Origin: Triplophysa rosa
Taxonomy: Eukaryota; Chordata; Actinopteri; Cypriniformes; Nemacheilidae
Direction: 5' to 3'
NCBI RefSeq assembly: GCF_024868665.1
Contig: NC_079895.1
Coordinates: forward strand, 9,752,569 to 9,816,568
Length of the DNA: 64,000 nucleotides
In this document: one piece after another, positions 1 to 12,300 of the stretch
Numbering within the stretch: the first letter of the stretch is position 1
Layout: each line of letters opens with the position of its first letter
The notes under the pieces: generated by a model
What the model was told of the DNA's origin: nothing
Database searches by the model: none
The model's input: the letters and a program-made list of their open reading frames with translations, nothing else
Program-made: the position numbers and the translations under genes

Positions 1-1244
1 CAAATGAGCTTGGATAATATCTGAACCCAGATTTTATATAATACCAAAGTCAGAAATTGTATTATAAACTCAAAGATATTTCTACAATGGTTATAAGTGT
101 AAAGCGTCCTTATTTATTTGTAGCTCAAAAACGGTCACAGTCAAACAACACCATGAAGCAAAACTTTCAAAGTGAGTTAAACTGTCAACATGTTTAGCTA
201 CCCGACTCATAACCAGATCCAGATGGAATCTGCCGGTTTTGCTGCCTTTTCTATTGTAATTTCAGGGGAAAATCTATGGAGGATTTAAGCTGGTAAAGTG
301 CATTAAATGATGAGAACATTGCAGACTAATTGGTAGAGTTTTCTGCACACACAGACCGAGTGTTGGCTTGAGTAACATATCAAGTTTTTTGGCACATTTG
401 ACTGTAAACCTATCGCCCCCTTAGATGCTGAGGTTTGTTACCACCACATACTTGACTAAGATTCGTGTCTGCATATTCACATACAGAATTCTTCTAGACT
501 AAAAGAAGTTGTTTTTATTAAATGTCCCTGTCACTTATGAACAAGGTTATTTGGCACTCAAGGGTGTTTACAAGAGAAGCACTGGGAGATCTGTGCATGG
601 GTGTTATTTCAGGTGGGCTGTAAGGAAACGAAATGTTCTGCAGCTGAAGTGTAGTTTTCGTGTGATCCCTGAGAGAGCAGTTGGTGACTCACTGTAAAAT
701 GCACACTGAGCGACAAAACCATCTCCTCTTCCAAACACTTTGTTTATGGAACTCCTTGGTCTTTACATTAAAAAAATCAGGGATTCCCCACTTCATCTTC
801 ATTTTAGGGTGATAGCGCTTGAAGTTCAGTTCTCTTGGTTGTTTTGGTCCAGACCAACAAAAATATATATTTAGTCTGGCTTTTTTACCATTGAACCTAA
901 AGTCACGACCTGATGACATATGATGTCAGCTTTCATGACATATTTTGTGATCACATGGTGGGTTTTATTACCAGCCAAAAGCTTTCAGAGAGCTCCTAAA
1001 ATGTTTAAAGGAGTCAAAAAAGCGCCATTTTAATCCTCCGTTGTACAGACAAAGATCTAATGAATGCTCTTTCTATGTTGTCAAATTGTGTTATTTAGGG
1101 TCACATCTTATGACTATCTGTTTTTGGTTTGTTTAGATTGCATTCATATTTCAGTCGAACCGCTTCTTTGTTTGGACTGAGACCCACCTTTTCAAGGGGT
1201 CTTGGTTTACTTGTTTGATGCACCCAAAGTTCAGACGGCAGAAT

Positions 1245-1530
1245 TAAAGGAATAGTTCACCATCAAAATGACAATTCAGTAATTATTTGCATGCCCTCTT
1301 GTCAATTCAAACCTGTATGACTTTCTTCTGCAGAACACAAAAGAAGATATTTTGAAAAATGCTTGCATTGGTTTTGTGTCCATATTAAAGTAGGAGTCAA
1401 TGGGGATCAACGTTTTTTTGGTAACCAACATTCTTCAAAGTATCTTCTTTTGTGTTTTGCAGAAGAAGAAAATCAAGATGGTGAGTAAATGATAACAGAA
1501 TTACCATTTTAAAGGTGAACCTTCCTTTAA
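1245..1530. repeat. teleost palindromic MITE, copy 1
   Basis: It begins TTAAAGGAATAGTTCACC and ends in the inverted counterpart near AAAGGTGAACCTTCCTTTAA. Related copies sit at 6977-7223, 22009-22158, 25818-26070, 27196-27443 and 32180-32270. The internal words recur: AACACAAAAGAAGATATTTTG and the GGTGAGTAAATGATAACAGAATT end. Confidence 0.75.
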
Positions 1531-1856
1531 CATTAAACTAAAAAGTAAAGACACAAATCATTCATGTAATCCCAACCTGAATGGATTAAATTAGATGACT
1601 GAATGTAAAAAACTCATGTTTTGACCAATTTTGACCATTGATGTTTAAATTGGACAAGTAGCAAAATTCCGTTTTCTTTTATCGGGGAAAGCTCATAAAC
1701 GGCGTAAGCAAAACCCGCTGGGCAGAAGTAGTTTTTCGCCCATTACTCTGATTTCACGCTGCATGTAAACGCCTTTACCGGTTTTCTCTCAGTTTTGTTT
1801 ATGTACGCATGTCTGACAGCGCAATAGTAAAAAATAGTAAAAGTAATAATAATAAC

Positions 1857-2816
1857 TAGTGCTGTCAATCGATTAAAAAAATTAATCGGATTAATCACAC
1901 ATTTTTTCTGTGATTAATCACGATTAATCGCACATAACAATAATATTTTAAAATATACTTTTACATTTTAATAATTTCACATTCTTCAAATTGATGTAGA
2001 AACAACATATTTCTTTAACAGCGTCATTTTATGAAAGCTAACATTTTGATATTAGCACTGTAACTGATGTCTCTATTAAATTGATTATTTTAACATTAAT
2101 TATAGCCATTCAACAGTATAATTGAGAGCTATCACGTAGGAAATATACAGAAATTGAAAGACACTTTACAGTCTTTAATGTGAAATTATAAATGAAATGC
2201 AGAAGAATTCTCATTAAAGCTACAAAATCACATTGATTTCTTCTTTTATTTTGTTATTTGATTAACATTAGCGACAGGAGTCACAGCAGCACGTTTAAGA
2301 ACGTGGCCCCTTTAAGAGCTGTCTCAGTTCGCAGATCTGACCGTCACCGCACTCCCATTTTCACAACTCTTTGCCTTCATTTAAGATTTTATTTTACACT
2401 TTGAAGTCTTGCTTAAGAAAATGCTAGACAAAATGGGCTTTCTGACATAATCTTGTATGGTTTTATCCATTCAAGCACGAAAGAGAACTTAACACGGATG
2501 CGCTGTCTGACAGGGATTCACCGACGCAGCCTTCAGCCCATGACTGTTCACACCAGACTGGACCTCGCGTTGCGTTATGCCGCGTCCCACAGTTTAGAAG
2601 CTGTCTATCTTCATTGAACGCGTCAAAGCAACCGTTTAAAATCGCGCTTAAGTGGTTTAAAAGCCTGTACACGAATAAGAGCGTGATTACATAATGTAAC
2701 GCTAGACAAAGAATGTCAAAATAAACGGATGCTGCGTTAATGCGATAAATATTTTCTCACGCGTTAATTTAAAAAGAATAATCGCATGCGTTAACGCGTT
2801 AACGTTGACAGCCCTA
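1857..2816. mobile_element. hAT-type non-autonomous transposon with 8-bp TSD
   Basis: The terminal inverted repeats are TAGTGCTGTCAATCG on the left and CGTTGACAGCCCTA on the right. Subterminal GATTAATC and TTAACGCG repeats face each other. A perfect 8-bp target duplication, ATAATAAC, occurs at 1849-1856 and 2817-2824. At 960 bp with no transposase ORF it is a non-autonomous hAT-like element. The 8-bp TSD is the family hallmark. Confidence 0.85.
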
Positions 2817-4305
2817 ATAATAACGTATAAAAGTCCGCTCTCGAATCATGCAGTTGATGTAAAAACTATTGATGCATACAGTATGCAGGTACTGCAGACA
2901 TGAGAAGAGATATAAAAATACAGCTTCTGACCGTTTTCCCGCTGCATTTTTAATTACTAAAGAGAAACCGGCAAGTGTCAAACTTCCATGTAAACGCGGT
3001 TTTCTGCGTAGCCGGTTTATTACTATGCATGTAAACACGTGAAAACAGGTTTCTTTTATAAGCTGATTTTTGATAGCTATCCGTTTATTTTGTGCATGTA
3101 AACGCACTCACTGTCTAACATATGTCTGAGACAAACTGGACTTTCGAAATGTATAAACACACTCTTTTGCATTAATGCAGATCTTAAAATATGTGCCAAA
3201 AGTAATGTAACTGTGAGAAAAGATATTTTCATTTCGCTCTCTTTTTCTCCGTCTCTCTGGTTTAGTTTGTGGGTGTAGATACACAGGCTTGAAGTTTGAT
3301 GCACTCTGGGTAGCTCTACATGCTTGACTGCTTCAATCAGCCAACCTACGAGAGCATTTAATTGCTTTGGTGAGTGGCACCCCAGTCCTTTCAATTAAAG
3401 CACACCTGCGATTCCCCATTATCCCGGCCGTAAATGCAATTCAAGCTGGGCAAGTTCGGATTCACGGTGCTTCTCACGCATATTTCTGAAAGGATATTTT
3501 CCAAGGTTTTAAACTCTCAGGTGTGGGCCTCATAAAACTGCATAAATCCGATCTGAAATATTGATGAGCCTGCATTTCTCCACCACGCTTTTATGGTAAT
3601 ACAGCTGGCACGTCTTCTCCCTCCATGGGCTAAAGATCACATGATCTGTAGGTAACGCTTCATTTGAACCATTCAGTCCAGCAGGACCATCTGTGCAATA
3701 AGCGGAGATGAACTTTCGTAACATGTGAATGCTGGATCTCTTCTGGAGGAGGATGCATGAGCTTTGAGCTGGAGGGAAAAAGTGTTTCTGTGGTTCTCCT
3801 GTGCTAGCATGCTCTGTTAGATCTGTCGGACTGTGGCTCTGGGAGTGACAGCAGTGGAGCTCTATGCATATTTAAACATCTCCTAAGGCTCGTCCACACA
3901 AGTGCAGGTGGCCAAAAAAAACACGGTGTCTGCACGATAAGTGACAACGGCACAATAAGCATTCTCAACGCGTACCAATTAAGTAGTGTCAACCTCAGAT
4001 ATTGAAGTATGCCTGAAAACAGTTGTGGTCATCTGATGGAACTTTCATCACATTTAAAAGTTCCTTTAATAGCAGTGCTATAGGGAAAAGGTTTACATAT
4101 CATATCATATCATTTCATAATTTGAGTAATGGTGGACAATCAACTAAAACAAACAGGTATGATGCTAATATAGTTTAGGTTTATACAGTGGCTATTTTTC
4201 AGCCCCCCCAAAAGTATTTAAATTGGAAGCTATATTTGTTTTATTGCATGAATGCCCTACCAACTGAGGTACACTATATACAGTAAGAGCTATGAAATGT
4301 ATAAA

Positions 4306-4665
4306 AATATATACATTTACATTAAATCATTTAGCAGAAGCTTTTATCCAAAGCGACTTACAAATGAGGCATAACAATGGAAGCAAGCAGTTGCAACAAA
4401 AGGGCAGCAATGCATAAGTGCCAAAGAACTGGCCACAGTTTGCCTAACAAAGTGCACGAAGCTATGTAAATAAAAACAAATAGACAATACTACAGACAAT
4501 ACTGACAATTTTTTTTTAGAAAAAAAAAGAAAACAGAAAAAGGAAAGAAAAAGGAGTCTGAGTTATTGTGTTAGGTGTTGACGAAAGAGATGTGTCTTTA
4601 GCCGATTCTTAAAGATGGCTAAAGATTCCGCTGTTCTTATAGAAACAGATGGAACATTTAGGTAA
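4306..4665. repeat. teleost interspersed repeat (ATTTAGCAGAAGCTTTTATCC family), long copy
   Basis: It contains CATTTAGCAGAAGCTTTTAT then CCAAAGCGACTTACAAATGA and a purine-rich body. Shorter related copies are near 9745-9795 and 55890-55985. It is a common fish interspersed sequence by memory; the class is not assigned. Confidence 0.65.
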
Positions 4666-6244
4666 AAGTGATTTTTATATAAATGTGCATAAATATAATT
4701 GCATTATTCTTTTTATTTATTAATATTTATATTTAAATCACACGTATTTTAATGCAATTAAAACATATTATATATAATATTATATTATTTAAATATAAAC
4801 AAAATAATTGACAAATAATTGAGTGATGGGTAGTTCACAAATGTGTGTAGCATGTGTCCTATGGTGTGAAAGCAAAATTTAGAAAACAGACTGTTAATAT
4901 ATTATTTTATATTATTAATATTTTTAATATAAAATAGCATAAAGAGATTCATCTTTATTGTTAGTTTTTCCCCCAAATTTCTGCTATGCCACACCATAGG
5001 ACACATGAACGGTTTGTTTGTCAACTACCCACATATTATCTATTCACAATATAAAAACAGAATTTTGACATATGGTTTTCAGTCGCATTAAAACATGTTC
5101 GTAGTAAATGTGATAGACTACATCTGTGACTGACTGGGTCACGTAGTCTAAAAAAACTGAATACTGAGAGAAACGGTCTAGCATAATATGGCACTAATGC
5201 AGCAAAGTTCATATATTTTAAATGTGCCTTACATGTCTGTATACTGTACTTCTCTAAAAACTATTACATTTACGCTTCAACTTTTAGATTATGTGAATAA
5301 TCAATGCTCAACTGGGCTCAGGCGTGATGTGTTGTTGATGCTGATTCTTTATTTATTGCCTTTTTGCCCTCTCTTGGCAGAACCACATTTACATAATGAT
5401 TGATTCCCTTGTGTTTAACATTAATAACACCCATGTCAGATTGTGTGAATGTTACTTTCCACAATGATAAAAAAATAAGACAAAATAGCCAAGTTGTCAG
5501 TGGATTGCAGGATGCACTGTGGAGTCTACGTGGGTTAATGTTTAAACCCACAGGCTGTTATGATATCACCCTGGAAAAAAAACTCATTTTCTTCAGTGCT
5601 TCACTGGTTTTGCTTTCATGGCAAGCTACCAAAGAAGAAATAGCAAGTATTGTGTTGGAAGCCTCTATGATAGTGTAGAAATTAGCTCCACCTAAAGCAA
5701 TTTAGACCCAGCGATAAGACTATTGTATTCCTCTATTACAAATGATCTGAGAACAGAGGTAGCCGTGAATGACTCTGCAATATACTACACAGATTTATTT
5801 GGTTATGTGTCCTAATGAATCTGGAGATTAACTTTTGCATGTTCTGTGTTAATTTTGAGGAAAAATCTGCAGAAATTTGTGGTATTGATTAAAAAATGTA
5901 AAATGTGGTAAAATTATACATTTATAAAATATGTATAAAGATTGAAAATATATATACAATATAATAAAATAATCTATCTTTTTAGATTTACATTGAGATG
6001 GTTATAAGCCCTTCAGAATCCAAATATGAGAGTATTCAATAACAAACAAATAAGGATTAAAAGAATAAATCACATATTTCATTATTTCATCACAGAATCC
6101 AATTGTTATCACAATGAATGACAATGTGTTGGATTTACCTTTCACCTCCCTTTCGAATACTGTATGATGCTCACAGACCAGAATCAGCTTCATTTGTCAA
6201 GGGTTAATAATATTGTGCAATTATTATGTGGATGTGTGTGTTAC

Positions 6245-6361
6245 CTCCACAAACAACTCCGTTCAGGTCCTCACACTGCCGGTCGTCACACTCACAGTTC
6301 TTGCCGTGTACACGTTTATCTCCTGGTGGGTGACAAGTGCACTGGCCACATAAACACTGCC
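6245..6361 (-). CDS. itgbl1: itgbl1 exon 8: short EGF-like repeat
   Basis: This 117-bp exon (39 codons, phase 1-1) has acceptor GTGTTTTAG and donor GTAACAC. It encodes residues 332-370: [35 protein letters not shown] and VVCGG. It corresponds to human [33 protein letters not shown]. It is the last recognisable itgbl1 exon in the window, and an incomplete codon (one base) carries over to an exon left of position 1. Confidence 0.94.
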
Positions 6362-9300
6362 CTAAAACACACACATATACAGTGAGACAGACAAACATGA
6401 CAGTGACACCTAATTCAAACTGGTTGCTATTGTCACAGATTTTTTATTACGTTTCACCTTGAACTTGACTCCTCAAGGTCAAGTGAAAAGGTCATAGTGA
6501 CTGAGTGCTGTTATCATCGAGCGCTTTTGTCTGCTAAGGTGGCATTGTGGTTGTCTGACACTGACAGCTGTTACAGCTCCAGCTCCGTGCAGGCGAACAG
6601 AACAACAAAGCAACGCCCTGTCTGACAAGCTCTCAGCCTGCCAAGCAGATAAAAGCTGCTTGCTGCCGTTGCCTCGGTAACTGGTGATGTCATAACACTT
6701 TTGCCTCATCGAGTAGCTTTAGTGACATCACGTAGCCCTTCCCTTGGCTGTGCATGATTACTCCACGTTTAACTGCAAAGAATGGACCATAGATTTTTAT
6801 TTTTGAAAATAAGAAATAATAAACAAAACCTTCCAGTAAAAAGTGATGTTTTTGAGGGGTTTATTTTTGCTTTTTCTATTCTTTTCATCTTAATCTTTTT
6901 ATCTGTAATAATCTGATGATACTATTTATCAACCAGTCAACAATTACATATAGGATTTTTTTTTGCAAATTATTTTGTTCTGTTGAACACAAAAGAATAT
7001 ATTTTGAACAATGTAGGAAAGCAGTTTTGGGGCACTTCCGACTACCATTGTCATTTTTCCTACTATGGTAGGCAGTGGTGGCCAAGATCTGTTTGGTTAC
7101 AAGCATTCTTCCAAATATATTTCTCTGTGTTTATCAGAACAAAGAAATTTATACAGATTTGGACCAACTCGAGGGTGAATAAATGAAGACAGAATTTTAT
7201 TTTTGGGTGAACTGTCCCTTTAAGCGACACCTGGAACTCAAAGGGATAAATCTACAAGTTACATAAATGAAAGACAGATGATAACTGAGACATAAGCATT
7301 ATTCTGCAAACATTAAATATGATATTTGGCACAAGCAGACTGTATCAACCACCAGTCACACTAGACACAATGATTTCAGCCCCATATACTAGAATACGTG
7401 TCTTTAACATATGCTTTCAAAGGAGCCGGTGGAATTATGTGCGCGTAAATGGAGAAAGCAACACAGGTGTCATTGTGATTAATGGCTCCCTCGCTGATCA
7501 TGTACTGCGCTTTGGTCCGAATCGAAACAATGAATTCCTTCACAATATTTGAAAGACAGCCATCCGGTAAGTTCAATTATCCCGGGAGCCGGGCTTGTGC
7601 AGGTGCCAAGACAAAGCCCCGTTACTCTCAATTGTCAAACATCATAAAGGCAAAGCCTCATCAATTTCCAATAACACGACCTCCGCTTCATCTCTAAGAG
7701 TTACATTATTATACATTTAAGACCATGGTGCTTAAGACCTAAACTGACCGTTTAATGTAAAGGCCGTCTGGGGAGCGGGACCAGCAGTCCCATGTTAGAC
7801 TTGGATTTTTCCCAACACCATCTCAGTTAACCAGCTTGCTTTAGACATTGAATACATCCCAATTCGCAGACTTATAAAATGTATTACCTTCAGTTCATTA
7901 TTACTTAACTTCTGGGTTCATACATTTAAAAGCTGCTGTGGAAGCCTCCTCACACTTCTGCAAATCCGGTAAAAATACCCTGACATTTATTTTTAACATA
8001 GTAACGTAGTAATAATTTGGGACACGAGTTCTCATTCCACACACCAAGACAGACAGAATGTGTACTGGGACATAGTCATGGTGAAATCCTTGGCATATCT
8101 GGAATGACTGTCGATGAAGCACGCCAAGATGGCATCACTCACATGCCACAAACTAGAAAATATATAAATCCGGCTTGTAGAAACTGGTGGTGCCGCACAG
8201 ACCGCTGCCATCTCTGACACTAAATGATAAGCGTGTTGGAGCCGTGCTGAGCGAATCCTGATATGTCTTGTGAAGCATAAACCTGCTGTGCCAAAGACAG
8301 AGGTTCATGCAAATGAGTCTTCTAGGCGGGCACTAAAGGGGGTGAGGAGGTTTCGCACTCTTTGCTTTTTAAAGTGCAATTAAGAAATGTCAAGAGCCAC
8401 CAAGAAGCAGAGGTTTATACATGTAGGTGTGGATTTATGAATATAAAGCATGTGTGTATATATAGACAGGGCGGTGTAAAGTCCTTCATTATACACTACT
8501 GTGAGAATAAAAGTCTTGCGGAAATAAAGTAACGCTACAGAACTCCTATAACAAAACACAACCTATTTAAATATAAATCATTAGATTTGCGTTTGCAATT
8601 TAGCCATTTGGCAGCTTTGATTTGGCAGAGTTTTGTTAGTAATGATTATGAAGTGATCTGGGAAAAGTACAAACTTGACCACTTTTTCCACTTGTGTGAT
8701 CTTTTGCTTCTTTTAGATAGTTTTGAAACATAGCATTTGGAAGGCTTCAATCAGCACAGGAAATGAAAGGTCATGAAGGACAGAATGACTTGTGGTTAGA
8801 TTTGGCATTTGAAGGCATCTAGAGTCCAGTGTTTAGATGCTGACCACTATAATCAGTCACAGGAACCATCACAATGATGCATTACATTAATAGACTATAC
8901 TTGTTATGCAAGTGGCATTTTCTTTTGCAAAACACATACTGACTTTGCAACATTTGCACTACTATTATACTTTACTTTGATATTTTTACATTTTTCTGTT
9001 TAGTTGCTGTCTTTCTTCTTAAATGGAAGGTTTGGTTTTTAGTTTCCTTTAGAGCCGGCAGAGAAAACCTTTTATCATTAGTTGCATTACTGTTGGCAAT
9101 TGTTTTATCACATATCACATTTTATCACAGCATGTTTTATCGTTATGTGTTTGATAAACAAACTTTGTAAACCTTGACAGTGTTGTTTATAATATGTTAT
9201 GGCAGAGACAAATAAAATATGTGACAGATTTCATTATCAGGATCATTATCTGTTCCTCTGATACATATACTGTACATATACCTGTATATACTGAAAATAA

Positions 9301-12300
9301 AAAACAGAAAAATAGAACATAGAAAATAAAATAAAAAATGCTCATTTTAACCTAGAAATAAACAAACTGGTAAGATTTTAAGAATGTAAAAAATAATATA
9401 TACAGTATCAGGCCTGGTACTAGGCTGGCCCGACTGGGGGGGCAATCATATATTCTGGTTGGGCAGATATATATCATAGTTTATTGCATGCATCATTTTT
9501 ACATTTTTCTGTGATTAAATTGACAGATCATTATTTAACAGATCATACAAATAAGTATTAATTAAGGATTTAATAATAAGCATTTAATTTTTAATTGTCA
9601 GCTGGATATTTTGGGAGAAAAATTGGAGAAGCAATGCCTCCCCAGCCCCCAGACCTTTTTTATTGAAATAATATATTATATTATTATAATATATTATGTA
9701 AAATGAAAAAAAAATCTGATTTCTTGGTTACTTGATCAAATGGGTACATTTATTAATTTGGCAGAAGCTTTTATCCAGAGCGACTTACAAGTAGGATTTG
9801 TGAACAAGGTTTGTGATTTTTGTGACATTTGTGAAAGCAAAAAAAAAGCTAACACGTGAAAGCAAAAGTTCCCATGAAATCATACTGAAAGCATTTTGGC
9901 TTTTAGTATAAACAAGTTAGCCTTAACAATATATATATAAACCAAAATAAACTCTAATACAGTGCTACGATGTTCATGACAACATTCTGGACTACAGCCT
10001 GTTCTTATCAGATTTTTCCGACCAATCAGACCAGACCTTTTTCAGTGGTCTTTTGCATGCACACGATTTACACAAGAAGGAGGAAACAATAGTGTTTGAG
10101 GCTCACGATATGTCATTTCCATGTACAGACCTCTTATTATTCATCTATGCCTAGGTAAATACAGTTTCCGTTCTATGGCACCTTTAACTATTTTTAAAAT
10201 CAACTTATCAAACAATATCAATTATATTATGCAGAAAAAAGGTAAACTTGTACCACACTGTACATATACACGACTGTACTAATTTGACACATTCAGAAAC
10301 TATGTGCACTCCTCAGTAAAACACTGCTTGGCCCTTGGGTGCACCAGAGAAAGCCTCCATTATCAAACTCAGAGGAAGTGATTGCAATCAGCCCTAATTC
10401 TGCTGATTTGCTTTAAAAGATCACTCATCATGCCACGCGGTTCCTACAACACACTGGATATCAGTCAACATCTGCGTGCCAAATGAGTGCTCTTTTCCCC
10501 TCTCCTGTAAGACGGCCGGGAGTGTTGAATGAGTGCCGCTGTGCATGTTTAATCAAGATGCATTCTTTGTATACGGGCTCGGCATGCTAATCTATAGAAT
10601 GCATTAGTGAGCTAATGAATGGTGTAAAAACCAACACTTAGTAGCTTCCATCAATGCAATCACTCAGTTGTTGCTTTTATAATAGCGAGACATACAATCC
10701 AAAAACAAAGATGCTGTCGTGCCATAGGATAGCATGTAAAAATGTGGAACGTGAACGGTCGAATGTGAAATAATGAATTTACGTGGAAAATGGATTTTGA
10801 ACATCAGCAGAAAGACTCAGAACAGGTGTTTCCTGGAGGATATTTCCAGCCTTTAAGAATGCAAAATCTACTTGGAGAAAAGAGCTCAACTGGCTCTTTG
10901 TTTCTTGATTCCCTTTACAAGCTTTTCTGCTGAATCCTGCTCACTCTCTGTCCATTTGAGTTTTCAGCACACAGCACTATCTTACAGAGACACCGGGCAA
11001 TGATTTTTATTAACAGGCCAAATGGACACATACAGTAATTAAAAGTACGGTGTGTAATTTGGAGGATATATTGACAGAAATGCAATACAATATACATAAC
11101 TAGGACCTTACATAATGAAGTGTTATGTTTTTATTATCTTAGAAGGAGCTATTTCTATCTACATACCGCGGGTCCCCTTGCATGGAATGCGCCATGTTGT
11201 TTCTACAGTAGCCCTAAATGGACAAAATGCTCTACAGAGCACGTTTCATAAATACGTTATCTCCTTCGGCGAAGAAGTGAAAACATGACAACATCTTAGT
11301 CCTGTGTCAGCCACCGTAGTGCTTTGAAAGGGAGGGGTGGAGTGAGCCGTTGGTTGCAATTCGCAACTTCGCCACTAGATGCCGCTAAATTCCATACACT
11401 GGACCTTTGAAAATGCCACACTGTAAAAAAATAATGTAGAAATTACAGTATTACTGGCAGCAGTTTGCCAGTAATTTACTGTAGATTTACATTTATGTAA
11501 TTTATTGGCAATACATATTTTATTTATAATATAATATTTTTACAGTGCAGTCTTGCACACAGTTAGCTTCATGAATCTTGTGCAACTTCTGTGATGTGGG
11601 AATCCCTCATACTGTACGGGGCTTTTCCAAAGCAAAGTGTAAATATTTGCATTCATTCAGCCGTCTTGACAGTCCTTTTTAATTGTGGGAGTGAAATTCA
11701 TAGTGGAGGAAACTTGGGTAATTACCTGCTGTCAGGATAATGAATGCAGCCAGCAGACCTATAGCTCCAGTCATGGGTGAAATTCTATGTAAACAGATGT
11801 ATAAATCATCATTTGGTGGCTGCATCTCATAATGCACGTGCTCCATAAGGGGAGACGGTGAATCCATTGCTTATCGATGCTGAACTGTAAAGATCCAATG
11901 CTTTTTTAGTGAAATCACATAGCAGTAAAATTTCCCACAGTGTTTAGGGGGAAATTCACAAAAAATGTCAACAACATTGTTTATTTGCACATGCTGTCTG
12001 TGTTGTTTGAGAAGCTGCATCACTAAAGGAATTATGCAAATGAATGCAATTTTATTCTTTAATAAATTAAATAAATAACCAATCAAGCAAATTTCCAGGA
12101 ATTCTTTTATTTAATAAAAAGATGGAAAACGTTTTTTAATTTGAATTTAACTATGGGCACTCTTTTTCAACACAGGGACAGCCATTACAGCGAAAGTGAT
12201 ATGGTTTTAAAAGAGATAAGTCATTTGAAAAACAAGTGCAAAGAAGACGGTGTCCATTAAAGTAAATTATCACCTCAAAGTAACAAGTCTATTATTATAG

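Larger units (their letters stand above)
1..6244. other. itgbl1 intron 8 (partial), repeat-bearing
   Basis: No coding exon is recognised. It contains a squashed-palindrome MITE near 1245-1530, a hAT-type element at 1857-2816 set inside older repeat-like DNA, an interspersed repeat at 4306-4665, and otherwise AT-rich sequence. Short open frames here lack domains or splice context. Confidence 0.7.

Noticed and set aside
1..6244. Further itgbl1 EGF exons (human repeats 9-10)
   Set aside because: I looked for CxCGxC motifs on the minus strand with flanking splice sites and saw none; they likely lie left of the window.
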